Below, piece by piece: positions 54,843-64,000 of a stretch of 64,000 nt of DNA. The position numbers and the translations under genes were made by a program. The first letter of the stretch is position 1; each line of letters begins with the position of its first letter. The DNA is from Brachyspira intermedia PWS/A (lineage in GTDB: Bacteria; Spirochaetota; Brachyspiria; Brachyspirales; Brachyspiraceae). Under the pieces are notes generated by a model, which was given only the letters and a program-made list of their open reading frames with translations, did no database searches and had not been told where the DNA came from. The DNA is taken from positions 806,001 to 870,000 of the forward strand of contig NC_017243.1 in assembly GCF_000223215.1 (NCBI RefSeq). Direction: 5' to 3'.

Positions 54843-56150
54843 ATGAAAATATGTATAATAGGTACAGGTTATGTAGGACTTATTACAGGTGCTTGTTTAG
54901 CTGAGATGGGTAACTATGTAATATGTGTTGATAATGATGAAGGAAAATTAAAAAAACTTAAAAATGGTATTACACCATTATATGAACCTGGTTTGGAAGA
55001 ACTTATAGTTGCCAATGTTTCTGAAGGAAGATTGGAATTTACAGATGATTTGTCTTATGCTGTAAAAGAGTCTATTGCATGTTTTATTGCTGTAGGAACT
55101 CCTTCAGGTGATGATGGAAGCTGCGATTTAAGTTTTGTACTTTCTGTAGCTAATGATATTGGAAAATCTATGAATGGATATAAAGTTATAGTAGACAAAT
55201 CAACTGTACCTGTTGGAACTCATAAATTAGTAGAAGATGAAATAAAAAAACATTATAGCGGTGAATTTGATGTTGTTTCTAATCCTGAGTTTTTAAAACA
55301 AGGTGCTGCTGTTGATGATTTTTTAAAGCCTGACAGAGTAGTTATAGGTTCTAACTCTGAAAAAGCTATAGATATAATGAGAGATATTTATAATCCTTTT
55401 ACTAGAACAGGAAATCCTATAATTATAATGGATGTACGTTCTGCCGAAATGACTAAATATGCAGCTAATGCTTTTCTTGCTACTAAAATATCTTTTGCTA
55501 ATGAAATTGCTAATATATGTGAAAAAGTAGGTGCTAATGCTGATTTAGTAAGAATCGGTATGTCTAGTGATAGGAGAATAGGAAATCAATTTTTATTCCA
55601 TGGTTTAGGATATGGAGGAAGCTGTTTTCCAAAAGATGTACAGGCTTTGATAAAAACTGCATCTGATTATGGTATAGATTCTGATTTACTTAAAGCTACT
55701 CATCAAGTTAATGTTAATCAAAGAAAAATTTTTGTTGAAAAGATATTAAAATATTATAATAATGATATCAAGGATAAAACTTTCGCATTATGGGGATTAG
55801 CGTTCAAGCCTAGAACTAATGATATGAGAGAAGCTCCTGCCATCACTATTATAAATATGCTTTTGGAGGCTGGTGCTAAAATTAGGGCATATGATCCTAA
55901 AGCTTTTGATAATGCCAAGTATATATTTGGTGATAAAATATATTATGCTGAAAACTCTTATGATGCTTTGAAAAATGCTGATGCTTTGATTTTAGTTACA
56001 GAATGGAATGAGTTTAGAAGACCTAGTTTTGATAAAATAAAGGAATTATTAAAAGAGCCTGTTATATTTGACGGCAGAAATCAATATGATAAGAACAGAA
56101 TGAAAGAAAGAGGTATTAAATACTTTTCATTAGGTGTTGCTGATAATTAA
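54843..56150 (+). CDS. ugd: UDP-glucose 6-dehydrogenase
   Basis: The 435-residue enzyme has the NAD-binding start ICIIGTGYVGLITGACLA, DKSTVPVGT (about 117), the catalytic cysteine block GYGGSCFPKDVQ (Cys about 262) and the C-terminal UDP-binding ALWGLAFKPRTNDMREAP. It oxidises UDP-glucose to UDP-glucuronate for surface polysaccharide. AAAGGGG precedes the ATG. It is followed after three bases by the phosphoesterase gene, so the two are co-transcribed. Confidence 0.95.
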   Translation: MKICIIGTGYVGLITGACLAEMGNYVICVDNDEGKLKKLKNGITPLYEPGLEELIVANVSEGRLEFTDDLSYAVKESIACFIAVGTPSGDDGSCDLSFVLSVANDIGKSMNGYKVIVDKSTVPVGTHKLVEDEIKKHYSGEFDVVSNPEFLKQGAAVDDFLKPDRVVIGSNSEKAIDIMRDIYNPFTRTGNPIIIMDVRSAEMTKYAANAFLATKISFANEIANICEKVGANADLVRIGMSSDRRIGNQFLFHGLGYGGSCFPKDVQALIKTASDYGIDSDLLKATHQVNVNQRKIFVEKILKYYNNDIKDKTFALWGLAFKPRTNDMREAPAITIINMLLEAGAKIRAYDPKAFDNAKYIFGDKIYYAENSYDALKNADALILVTEWNEFRRPSFDKIKELLKEPVIFDGRNQYDKNRMKERGIKYFSLGVADN

Positions 56151-56153
56151 TAT

Positions 56154-56672
56154 ATGATATATTTTATTTCCGATACACATTTTTTTTATATGCCGGCAAA
56201 TAGGAAGAAGTTATTTAATGATTATGAATCTATGCATGATTGTTTAGTAAATAATTGGAATAACAAAATAAATAAAGAAGATGATGTATATATAGTTGGT
56301 GATTTTTCTAATGATAAAGGATATTTAAAAACTACTGAATTATTAAAATCATTGAATGGAAATAAATACCTTATAAAAGGAAATAATGATAAATTTTTAG
56401 ATAATGATAAATTTGATAGGAAACTATTTAAATTTGTTAAAGATTATTATGTTTTGGATATAAAAGACTATGGTAATATAATAAAAAAAATAGTTTTATT
56501 TCATTATCCTATATTGGAATGGGAAGGCTATTATAATAATACTATGCTTATACATGGACACTGGCATAAAGATAAAAAGTATCATCATTTAGCATTTAAT
56601 GTTGCATGTGATATTCATAATTTTAGCCCATTGTCTATTAATGAAATATTAGAAATGGTGCTAAATGAATAA
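56154..56672 (+). CDS. Calcineurin-like metallophosphoesterase
   Basis: The 172-residue protein has the metal-binding blocks of small bacterial metallophosphoesterases: ISDTHFF (about 5), VGDFSND (about 49), KGNNDK (about 76, with Asn-Asn-Asp in place of the usual GNHD), LFHYPI (about 116) and HGHWHKD (about 134). Its substrate is unknown. It starts four bases after ugd, and its 3' end overlaps the next gene by eight bases. Confidence 0.85.
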   Translation: MIYFISDTHFFYMPANRKKLFNDYESMHDCLVNNWNNKINKEDDVYIVGDFSNDKGYLKTTELLKSLNGNKYLIKGNNDKFLDNDKFDRKLFKFVKDYYVLDIKDYGNIIKKIVLFHYPILEWEGYYNNTMLIHGHWHKDKKYHHLAFNVACDIHNFSPLSINEILEMVLNE

Positions 56673-57840
56673 TTATAAAGATATACTATTAAAGAGACTT
56701 CATACTACTATAAATCATGAAAATGAAATAGAAAATGAGTGTATTAAATTTTTAAGTTATGATATTACTATAGAGCCTAAAATAATTCAGCTTGAAAAGA
56801 AAAAAAGTATATTATGCACAGTATATTTCTATGTTAAAGCTCCTCTTTTTGATAATGTTTTTTTTGAATCTTCATCGAGTATAGCTTCAGATGAATATAA
56901 GGCTATAGAACTTTCATCTGATAATTTTGTATATTGTGCTTTGCAAGGTATATTAGATTTTCTTTCAGGCATGCATCATCATGAAATAGAGACTTCAATA
57001 TTAGGAAATAAAAAAGTTTTCACTGTATGTGAAAGTCCTATATTAGGTCTTGGAAATATAGAAAATAGCATAGATAATAAAGAAGATTTTTATAATGATT
57101 ATATTGAATTCGATGAAAAAAATGGATATTCTAGTTTTTTATGGAATGCTATATATAAAGAAGTTCCTTTTCTACTTGCTAATAATAGAGTAAGTTTTAT
57201 AAAGACTTATGCTGCAAAAATGCCTAATGATGATATTATAGTGGAATGTACTATAAATAATATTCAGAATAAAACATTAGAAAACTGCGTTCAAAATGAA
57301 ATTATTAAATGGGATAATAACGGAGAGTTTTTTTCTATAAAGCAATTTTTCTTTATACTGCAGTCTGATACTACATATATTAAATATCCTTATACAAAAG
57401 AAGAAATTGAGTATTTTGTTATGGAGTATGTACTTGAATTTGAGAAATGCGGTTTTAATTATGATTACTTTATTAAGAATATAAAGAATGTAATATCTGA
57501 TGATAGTATAAGAGAAGAAATTATGAATTTTATTCCTGAAATATGTGCTGAATATGCTTTTAAAGATGCTGTTTTTAATGATAGGGTAGATGTCAATGTA
57601 GGAAATAATCATTATAATATATTGAAAACACAATTTACAAGCTACAAATATATAGAAGATTCTCTGATAGATGGTTTTTCAAATAAGATTTTTAAAAAAG
57701 AAACTTTTAATGAATTAGTTCATATCAGTAATTCTTATCATATAATATATGAAGCTATGCAAAATGATAATAATATAAAAATGAATGATATATTTGTTTC
57801 TGTTGCTTTTAATTTTTCTAATGAATATAAATTTGTATAA
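56665..57840 (+). CDS. Hypothetical protein
   Basis: The 391 residues show no signal peptide or membrane segment. The N-terminal half (about 1-150) includes the motif GMHHHEIETSILGNKKVF and may relate to a family of unknown function such as DUF6348; this is a weak guess. The C-terminal half is acidic and helical. The start overlaps the end of the metallophosphoesterase gene by eight bases, which suggests translational coupling. A copy of its last codons recurs near 60005-60038 beyond the first FUSC gene. Confidence 0.6.
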   Translation: MNNYKDILLKRLHTTINHENEIENECIKFLSYDITIEPKIIQLEKKKSILCTVYFYVKAPLFDNVFFESSSSIASDEYKAIELSSDNFVYCALQGILDFLSGMHHHEIETSILGNKKVFTVCESPILGLGNIENSIDNKEDFYNDYIEFDEKNGYSSFLWNAIYKEVPFLLANNRVSFIKTYAAKMPNDDIIVECTINNIQNKTLENCVQNEIIKWDNNGEFFSIKQFFFILQSDTTYIKYPYTKEEIEYFVMEYVLEFEKCGFNYDYFIKNIKNVISDDSIREEIMNFIPEICAEYAFKDAVFNDRVDVNVGNNHYNILKTQFTSYKYIEDSLIDGFSNKIFKKETFNELVHISNSYHIIYEAMQNDNNIKMNDIFVSVAFNFSNEYKFV

Positions 57841-57843
57841 TTG

Positions 57844-59844
57844 TCATAATATATTATCTATATTATTTTTTATTGAATTATTTATAGAATTTATGCTGTC
57901 AAAACAGTTTTCCAATCTGTAAAATATATATGAATCTGTTTTTATAATATTTCTCTTTTTTTCTTCGCTGTTATAATCATTAATTTCATTTTTGAATAAT
58001 TTAGCAGTGTTTTCTAATGTGTTTGATATATTTTCTATGAAGATTAATATATTTTGTTTATCTTCCGGTCTATTATATTTTTTCATAAGATGTATTAATT
58101 GTTCTGCTTCAACTATAAATTTTCTATTGCTTTCTATTAAAGAGTCTGTTATAGGAGTACCTTTATATCTTGTTTGATTTTTTTCATGTACTATGATGTT
58201 GTTTTTTATCATATATGCTTTTAATAGTATTTCATACAGATATTGAGATGTATTTTCATTATTTATAGCTTTTCTCATTTGATTTATTATTATAGTATCT
58301 ATTTCTATAAGTTCGCTTATCTTATCAACCATACCCTTATGGCTTTCAGTTCTTATTATAAAATGGTCAAATACCCAAACAATAGAAAGCGCCATTATTA
58401 TAAATCCAACTCTTGATGAAGCTGACATTAATTTAGGCATATATGGAAATGAAGATATTAATGCAGAAATTGTACCATATATTTTTTTCAAAAAGTCATT
58501 AACAGATGAAAGTGATAATAAAAAGCATACTCCTATGGCAGGAATAATCATATCATAAGGTATATACCTAAAGAAAACCGAAAATATAAATACTCCTATA
58601 AAATTACCTAAAACATTTATTTTTAAATTATGTTTTTGTTCTTCATAGAATGGATACAGCATTATATAAGAAAGAATAGGAAGCCAGTAACCTCTTATTG
58701 CTATTTCATCAGGTAAAAAATATCTTATGGTAAATGATATACACATTATGATTCCCATTTTTAGCGAGAATCTGAAATGGCATTTATTTATATTAAATTC
58801 TTTTTTCAATCTTATGAATTTTAAATTGAATAATCTTGTTATTTCAAATTCATCTTTTTTATTTTCAAACATATTGTGTAATATATTTTTCAATTTTGAT
58901 ATAGTATATATCCATTCATAATTACTTTTTTCATTGCTTAAAGAATAATTATCATTGAAATAATTTATAGCACACATTACACTATTATATTCTTTTTCAT
59001 GTTTTGATATATCTTTTTTTAGTAAATTGGATATTCTATCTAAAATTTTTGAAAGCATAAAAAAATATTCTGAATCTTTATCAGTAAAATTAATAATATT
59101 TTGATGTTCTTTATCTATTAATAAATTTATTTCTTCCAAAAATAAAACAAGCTGAAAGTGATTAATATTTCTATTATTCATAGTATTATGTCTTTTTAAT
59201 GTGTCCACATATATTGCAGTAGTATATCCATTTATGATAGGAAATAAATCATCTTTTTTATTTAATGAGCATGTTTTATTATATAATGATGATATTTTTT
59301 TATTTATAGCTTCTATTCCTTTACAAGCCAAATTATTAGATAATTTATGTCTAGTTAAAAATCTATTTAATACTAAGAATATAAATATTATTAGTAAAGC
59401 AGTTAATATAGCTTCCATTCTTAAATGTATATCTGATATAGGTATGTTGTATGCCTGTAAAAGAACATAAGCAAAGCCGTATATGAAATAATTTCTAGGT
59501 ACAAAATCATCTGATAGTAAATATACTATAGAAAAAGGAACTATAAAGTTAAGAGTTATAGTAAAGAATAAATTTTGTTCTGCTATAGTTGCCAAAAATC
59601 CTAATAAAAGTATTCTAAAAGCTACAGCAGGGAAGCTTTCTATTGTAAAACTTTGACGCATTAAAGCACATATAAATATAGAAATTACACCTATAGTAGC
59701 ATTTTCTCTTCCAAATAGTCTAGTAGATAGTACCATTATAAAAAGCCCTACCAATACGCTAGGCAGAAAATCTATAGCTCTTTTTATGAATGCAATTAAT
59801 ATTTCTTTTTGCTTTTGATAAAAAAATTTATTTGTAAAAAACAT
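57844..59844 (-). CDS. FUSC-family membrane protein, copy 1
   Basis: The 666 residues follow the FUSC/YccS/aromatic acid exporter layout: an N-terminal block of about six membrane helices (about 30-165), a cytoplasmic helical region (about 170-370), a second block of membrane helices (FRFSLKMGIIMCISFTIRYF to about 490, with RGYWLPILSYIMLYP) and a C-terminal cytoplasmic tail. Such proteins are proposed efflux pumps for aromatic acids; the substrate here is unknown. No Shine-Dalgarno precedes the ATG, as in copy 2. The stop codon lies four bases from the convergent hypothetical gene. Confidence 0.82.
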   Translation of the reverse strand: MFFTNKFFYQKQKEILIAFIKRAIDFLPSVLVGLFIMVLSTRLFGRENATIGVISIFICALMRQSFTIESFPAVAFRILLLGFLATIAEQNLFFTITLNFIVPFSIVYLLSDDFVPRNYFIYGFAYVLLQAYNIPISDIHLRMEAILTALLIIFIFLVLNRFLTRHKLSNNLACKGIEAINKKISSLYNKTCSLNKKDDLFPIINGYTTAIYVDTLKRHNTMNNRNINHFQLVLFLEEINLLIDKEHQNIINFTDKDSEYFFMLSKILDRISNLLKKDISKHEKEYNSVMCAINYFNDNYSLSNEKSNYEWIYTISKLKNILHNMFENKKDEFEITRLFNLKFIRLKKEFNINKCHFRFSLKMGIIMCISFTIRYFLPDEIAIRGYWLPILSYIMLYPFYEEQKHNLKINVLGNFIGVFIFSVFFRYIPYDMIIPAIGVCFLLSLSSVNDFLKKIYGTISALISSFPYMPKLMSASSRVGFIIMALSIVWVFDHFIIRTESHKGMVDKISELIEIDTIIINQMRKAINNENTSQYLYEILLKAYMIKNNIIVHEKNQTRYKGTPITDSLIESNRKFIVEAEQLIHLMKKYNRPEDKQNILIFIENISNTLENTAKLFKNEINDYNSEEKKRNIIKTDSYIFYRLENCFDSINSINNSIKNNIDNIL

Positions 59845-59945
59845 TGGAATTAATTTGTATTTTTTATTAATTATATATATTAGACTATATTACAAATAAA
59901 AAATAGTCAATAAAGAATTATATAATTTTTTATTATTGCTTATAT
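59845..59945. repeat. Duplicated upstream region, copy 1
   Basis: About 100 bases upstream of FUSC copy 1 are nearly the same as 62055-62155 upstream of copy 2. They include the leader CATTGGAATTAATTT and the promoter-like TTGACT...TATAGT read on the minus strand. The following 60005-60038 matches the last codons of the 56665-57840 gene. Confidence 0.8.
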
Positions 59946-60044
59946 TAATTTTAATTGGATTGTATCATGAAGGCATTAATAATATAACATATATAATATA
60001 CTTATGTTTTTAATTTTACAGATGAATATAAATTTGTTAATTAT

Positions 60045-62054
60045 TTATCTTATATTAAGGTTATCCATATTATCTTTTATAGATACATTAATTGCATTTA
60101 TACTATTTAAGCATTTTTCTAATCTATAAATTAAATATGAGTTACTTTTTTTATTAAAATTATTATTTTGTATATTATTACTAATATCATCAATTTCATT
60201 TTTGAATATTTTTGCTGTATTTTCTAATATTGTTGAAATATTTTTAATAAATATAGATATATTTTTTTTATCTTCTGGTCTATTATATTTTCTTATAAGA
60301 TTTATTAATTGTTCTGATTCCACTATAAATTCTCTATTATTTTCTATGAAAGAATCTTTTATAGGAGTTCCTTTATATCTTGTTTGTTTTTTTTCATGTA
60401 CAATAATATTATTTTTTATCATATAGGCTTTTAATAATATTTCATATAAATATTCAGATCCTACTTCATTATTTATAGCTTTTTCCATTTCATCTATTAG
60501 CATAGTATCTATTTCTATAAGTTCACTTATTTTATCTATCAATCCTTTATAATTTTCTGTTCTTATTATAAAATTATCAAATACCCACACTATAGATATT
60601 GCAGTCATCATAAATGTAATTCTTGATGATATAGATACTAATTTATTCATATATGGAAATGATGATATCAATGCAGATATTGTACTGTATATTTTTTTAA
60701 AGAATTGATTTCTAGAAGATATAGAAAATACCATACATATTATTATAGCAGGCATAATTGTATTATTAGGAATATATTTAAATAAAATTGCAAATATAAA
60801 TATTCCAATGAAATTACCTAATATATGAGTTCTTATTGTCTCTTTTTGTTCTTCATAGAAAGGATGTAGTATTATATATGATATGATAGGAAGCCAATAA
60901 CCTCTAGTTGCTATTTGATCTGGAAGAAAATATTTAACAGTAAATGCTATACACATTACAATACCCATTTTTAAAGAAAATCTGAAATGGCATTTATCAA
61001 TATTTAATTCTTTTTTTAAGCTCATTAATTTAAAATTGAATGATTTTGTTATTTTAAAATCATCTTTTTTATTTTCAAACATACTATATAATATATTTCT
61101 TAATTTTATTATAACATATAGCCATTCATAATAACTTTTTTCATTGCTTAAAAAGTAATTACTATTAAAGTCATTTATCATTTTAATTATAATATTATAT
61201 TCAGATTCATGTTTGTATATCCCATGTTTTAATATGCGTGATATTCTTTCTAGTATTTTTGAAAGCATTATAAAATATTCTGAATCTTTTTTAGTAAATT
61301 TATATAAATTTTCATATTCTCTTTCTATTAAGATATTAATTTCTTCTAAAATTAATATAAATTTGAAATGAGTTATATTTCTATTATTCATAGTATTATT
61401 TCTTTTCAATGTATCCATATATATTTCTGAAACATATTCATTTATAATAGAAATTATATCTTCACTTTTATTTATAGGACATGCTTTATTGTATAAAGTT
61501 AATAGCTTATTATTTATTGATTTTATCCCTCTATATGAAAAATCATTATATTTTTTATTTTTTGTAAAAAAGCTATTGATTGCTAGGTATATGAATACTA
61601 TTGTTAATCCTGTTAATATAGCTTCTATTCTTATGTATATTCTTGACATAGGTACGTTATATGATTGTAATATAACATATGTAAAACCATATATAAAATA
61701 GTTTTTTGGTTTAAAATCATCTGAGAGGAAATATACTATGTAAAATGGTACTATGAAATTAAATGATATAATAAAAAATAGATTTTGTTCTGCTATAGTG
61801 GCTAAAAGTCCAAATAATAATACTCTTAAAGCTAATATTTGAAAATTATCAATAGAAAAACTTTTATGTTGTAAAGCACATATTAATGTACAAATAGGCC
61901 CTATACTAGCATTTTCTTTTCCATAGAACTTAAAGGATATTGCAGATACCAAAAGACCTACAAATATACTAGGTGTATACTCTATAGCTCTTTTTATAAA
62001 TGATAAAAAATTTTCTTTTTGCTTTTGGTAAAAAAAATTATTTATAAAAAACAT
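60045..62054 (-). CDS. FUSC-family membrane protein, copy 2
   Basis: The 669-residue paralog of copy 1 is similar over its whole length, with the same two membrane blocks (RGYWLPIISYIILHP in the second) and the same C-terminal segment KKQTRYKGTPI. The two differ mostly in hydrophobic positions, so both are kept as working genes. Like copy 1, it has no clear ribosome binding site. Confidence 0.82.
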   Translation of the reverse strand: MFFINNFFYQKQKENFLSFIKRAIEYTPSIFVGLLVSAISFKFYGKENASIGPICTLICALQHKSFSIDNFQILALRVLLFGLLATIAEQNLFFIISFNFIVPFYIVYFLSDDFKPKNYFIYGFTYVILQSYNVPMSRIYIRIEAILTGLTIVFIYLAINSFFTKNKKYNDFSYRGIKSINNKLLTLYNKACPINKSEDIISIINEYVSEIYMDTLKRNNTMNNRNITHFKFILILEEINILIEREYENLYKFTKKDSEYFIMLSKILERISRILKHGIYKHESEYNIIIKMINDFNSNYFLSNEKSYYEWLYVIIKLRNILYSMFENKKDDFKITKSFNFKLMSLKKELNIDKCHFRFSLKMGIVMCIAFTVKYFLPDQIATRGYWLPIISYIILHPFYEEQKETIRTHILGNFIGIFIFAILFKYIPNNTIMPAIIICMVFSISSRNQFFKKIYSTISALISSFPYMNKLVSISSRITFMMTAISIVWVFDNFIIRTENYKGLIDKISELIEIDTMLIDEMEKAINNEVGSEYLYEILLKAYMIKNNIIVHEKKQTRYKGTPIKDSFIENNREFIVESEQLINLIRKYNRPEDKKNISIFIKNISTILENTAKIFKNEIDDISNNIQNNNFNKKSNSYLIYRLEKCLNSINAINVSIKDNMDNLNIR

Positions 62055-62155
62055 TGGAATTAATTTATATTTTTTTCTTATATTATATAGTATAGACTAT
62101 ATTACAAATAAAAAATAGTCAATAAAGAATTATATAATTTTTTATTATTGCCGAT
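62055..62155. repeat. Duplicated upstream region, copy 2
   Basis: This is the second copy of the repeat at 59845-59945. The run ACTATATTACAAATAAAAAA and the following 40 bases are identical. It probably holds the promoter of FUSC copy 2. Confidence 0.8.
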
Positions 62156-62199
62156 ATTAATAATGAGATATCATATCTTAATTTTAAGGGGATTATACT

Positions 62200-62700
62200 A
62201 TGCCGCCAGTAATAATAGAACATGAAGAATATCCGTCTGTAGTTGTTATTGAGTATAATAGCATATACAGAAATGAATTACAAAATTTTATTCATAATAT
62301 AAAAATCAAAGATAATAAAGAAGAAGTTTTTGTTGAACCTTATTTCAATAAAATTCTTCACACAAATAATACTAATATAGGTCTTTTGACTATAGATGGA
62401 AGAATTAATGGATATTATTATATAAATAAAGATTGTGTACTTAAATATATATATATGAATTATCCATATAGAAGAAATGGTTTTGCTAAGCTGCTTTTAA
62501 CTCATGCCATCAAAGCTAATCCTAATATACAATTTGAGAAGAATGCTAATCAGGCTTATACTAGACTTATCAGTTCTCCTATATTTGAAGATGTGCTTAA
62601 AGGCAATTCTTCAGGAGCATTTGATAATTCTGGATCAATGGATACATTTGAAGATCTTAGCGGCGGCGGAAGTAAAGAAGGGGAGCTTACTTTATTTTAA
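62200..62700 (+). CDS. GNAT-like acetyltransferase domain protein
   Basis: The 166 residues have a GNAT-like core: strand LLTIDGRINGYYYIN, strand CVLKYIYMNYPYRRNG and the acetyl-CoA loop YRRNGFAKLLLTHA (about 90-103). The last 35 residues are a Gly/Ser-rich acidic tail (NSSGAFDNSGS, SGGGSKEGEL). The substrate is unknown. GGGG precedes the ATG by about 9 bases. Its stop codon overlaps the proposed ATT start of the next gene. Confidence 0.6.
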   Translation: MPPVIIEHEEYPSVVVIEYNSIYRNELQNFIHNIKIKDNKEEVFVEPYFNKILHTNNTNIGLLTIDGRINGYYYINKDCVLKYIYMNYPYRRNGFAKLLLTHAIKANPNIQFEKNANQAYTRLISSPIFEDVLKGNSSGAFDNSGSMDTFEDLSGGGSKEGELTLF

Positions 62701-63116
62701 CTTTAAAAAGATTTTTATATGTAAATACGATACTAATCATATTCCTTATTGTATCATGTGCTCATAATGCAGTTTCAATAGCAGAAGAACCTGTAATTGA
62801 AGAAAAAATTAAAGTTTATCGTCTTATAAGTATGCATACTGCTATGAATATAACTATTAGTGTAGATGATAATAAAATATATGGTAAATCTGCTATAAAT
62901 GATTATTGGGCTAATTGTAAGATTGATGGAGAAAGCATATCAATAGATATGATAAAAACCACAAGAAAAACTGATAATGCTGAAAAGAGAAGGGCAGAGG
63001 GTGATTATTTATCAATACTTCAAACAGCATATTCAATCAAAATAGAGGGAAACAGACTTATAATATATACAAGGTTTATAGATGAACCTCTTATCTATGA
63101 AGAAATAAAAGATTAA
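62694..63116 (+). CDS. Small lipoprotein with apparent ATT start
   Basis: The frame ending at 63116 is open upstream to a stop at 62673-62675 and contains a perfect lipoprotein signal, RFLYVNTILIIFLIVSCAHN. No ATG, GTG or TTG lies ahead of it. The only usable rare start is ATT at 62694-62696, eight bases after GGGGAG, giving 140 residues. An ATG at 62832 would make 94 residues without the export signal. The mature domain is small and beta-rich (ITISVDDNKIYGKSA) and of unknown family. A frameshift that hides a normal start is the alternative. Confidence 0.6.
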   Translation: MLTLKRFLYVNTILIIFLIVSCAHNAVSIAEEPVIEEKIKVYRLISMHTAMNITISVDDNKIYGKSAINDYWANCKIDGESISIDMIKTTRKTDNAEKRRAEGDYLSILQTAYSIKIEGNRLIIYTRFIDEPLIYEEIKD

Positions 63117-63130
63117 AAAATGAGAAAATA

Positions 63131-63158
63131 AAGGCTGTACTTAAATAAGTACAGCCTT
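63131..63158 (+). terminator. Terminator after the lipoprotein gene
   Basis: AAGGCTGTACTTA (63131-63143) pairs with TAAGTACAGCCTT (63146-63158), followed by T residues. Confidence 0.9.
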
Positions 63159-63176
63159 TTTTATATTGCTTTATTG

Positions 63177-63332
63177 TTAGCGATATATTAAACTAGCAAT
63201 ATATCTTACAAACTCAGCTATTAAAAAGATCATTACTATGAAACCCAAGAATATCCAAGATTTCAAAGTTCTTTTTCTAGTTTCCTTTTTATTAAATTCT
63301 CTCCTAAAAGGATCGTTATTATCATATTCCAT
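63177..63332 (-). CDS. 51-residue membrane protein
   Basis: This short ORF encodes a charged N-terminus (EYDNNDPFRREFNKKETRKR) and one membrane helix (WIFLGFIVMIFLIAEFV), ending YIASLIYR. AGGG lies nine bases before its ATG. It starts 14 bases after the mglC stop on the same strand, so it is probably the last gene of the mgl operon. No function is known. Confidence 0.6.
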   Translation of the reverse strand: MEYDNNDPFRREFNKKETRKRTLKSWIFLGFIVMIFLIAEFVRYIASLIYR

Positions 63333-63346
63333 AATAAAACCCTATA

Positions 63347-64000
63347 TCATACTTTTTTCAAATATTTTTGTGTATCAACTGCAACAGCAGCAATTATGAT
63401 AGCACCCTTAATGATGTATTGCATATATGGAGAAATACCAACGAATGACATACCATAGTTAATAACTTGGAATATCAATACACCAGATACAATACCTATA
63501 ATAGAACCGATACCGCCAGAGAAAGAAACTCCTCCTACAACACAAGCAGCAATAGCATCAAGTTCATAACCGTTACCTAAGTTGTTAGTAGCAGATCCAA
63601 CACGAGCAACCTCTAATGAACCAGCTATACCATATAAAGCACCAGCCATAGTATATACTATCATAAGAGTAAGAGGAATGTTTACACCAGAAACAGCAGC
63701 AGCTTCAGGGTTGCCTCCAACAGCAAATATATTTTTACCTAATTTAGTTTTATTCCAAATAACCCACATTATCAAGGTTATAATGACAGCAAATATGATC
63801 AAATATGATATAGTGAAGCCTCCTAATTTTATACCGCCTTGAGCAAGATTAGTAAATCTAGGATCAAGTCCTCCGATAGGCTGAGCACCATAAGGAGGTC
63901 TGTCAAAATAAGTACTAGTTACACCATAAAGTATAAGCTGCATACCTAAAGTGGCAATAAATGGAGTTACATAAAGTTTAGAAATGATAAAACCGTTTAT
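63347..64000 (-). CDS. mglC: Galactose/methyl-galactoside ABC permease MglC, 5' part missing
   Basis: The C-terminal 217 or so residues of an RbsC/MglC-type sugar permease are present. The block ELDAIAACVVGGVSFSGGIG and the end INYGMSFVGISPYMQYIIKG are very close to E. coli MglC. The frame stays open to the window edge (ISKLYVTPFIATLGMQ), so the true start is outside. With MglB and MglA it imports glucose or galactose. Confidence 0.93.
   Translation of the reverse strand: MNGFIISKLYVTPFIATLGMQLILYGVTSTYFDRPPYGAQPIGGLDPRFTNLAQGGIKLGGFTISYLIIFAVIITLIMWVIWNKTKLGKNIFAVGGNPEAAAVSGVNIPLTLMIVYTMAGALYGIAGSLEVARVGSATNNLGNGYELDAIAACVVGGVSFSGGIGSIIGIVSGVLIFQVINYGMSFVGISPYMQYIIKGAIIIAAVAVDTQKYLKKV

Noticed and set aside
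1..64000. tRNA, rRNA or tmRNA genes
   Set aside because: I looked for cloverleaf ends, the GTTCGA loop with CCA-like ends and rRNA hallmarks and found none; a tRNAscan-SE run would be decisive.

Overview
The window looks like chromosome of an intestinal spirochaete of the genus Brachyspira. The DNA is very AT-rich. The gene set fits a strictly anaerobic, chemotactic host-gut bacterium: NAD-linked [FeFe] hydrogenase, CheA, an MglC-type sugar permease, spirochaete-like TPR repeat proteins and BspA-type leucine-rich-repeat lipoproteins. The genus assignment rests on composition and gene content as recognised by eye, not on a database search.

Layout. 1-9.5 kb: a PP2C-type phosphatase, a YhcH/YjgK protein, a flavodoxin-like protein behind a structured leader, the hydABC hydrogenase operon, a DUF4261 protein and a secreted barrel-like protein. 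9.6-11.6 kb: a two-gene AAA-ATPase plus Toprim-like cassette that resembles anti-phage OLD/PARIS/AbiL-type systems. 11.7-16.5 kb: purH, then a leftward unit (OppA-like lipoprotein, TenA, rhodanese) controlled by a clear TPP riboswitch. 16.7-22.1 kb: a lactose/cellobiose-family PTS (IIB, IIC, IIA) with MupG, divergent from a PRD-type regulator and a private HPr. 22.2-26.6 kb: MBOAT O-acyltransferase, methyltransferase, GNAT and SGNH-type acyltransferase partner. 26.6-30.6 kb: four tandem LRR lipoprotein genes, two of them out of frame at an A/T tract just after the start codon. 30.8-38.2 kb: an FMN-dependent alpha-hydroxy-acid oxidase and three TPR genes.

36.5-42.4 kb holds three copies of a modular non-coding repeat (A, B, C). 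Each ends in a near-consensus outward-facing sigma70-type promoter and carries GC-rich hairpin modules. Inverted copies A and B bracket the third TPR gene. Direct copies B and C bracket a tiny transcription unit (promoter, Shine-Dalgarno, 25-codon ORF, terminator) and an MgtA-type P-type ATPase. 42.5-48.7 kb is an oppBCDF-oppA operon region with a decayed gene inside it. 48.7-51.2 kb holds three genes broken by one-base losses in A/T homopolymers. 51.3-64 kb has an HAD phosphatase, CheA, UDP-glucose dehydrogenase, a metallophosphoesterase, a tandem duplication of FUSC-family transporters, a small lipoprotein with an apparent ATT start, a 51-residue membrane protein and the 3' part of mglC.

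How parts may work together: the TPP-controlled OppA and TenA suggest salvage of a thiamine-related compound, possibly using the OppBCDF permease encoded 26 kb away. The PTS, MupG, regulator and HPr form one inducible uptake unit for a muropeptide-type or beta-linked disaccharide. Hydrogenase HydABC would reoxidise NADH and ferredoxin during fermentation. No tRNA, rRNA, CRISPR array, transposase or integrase was recognised.
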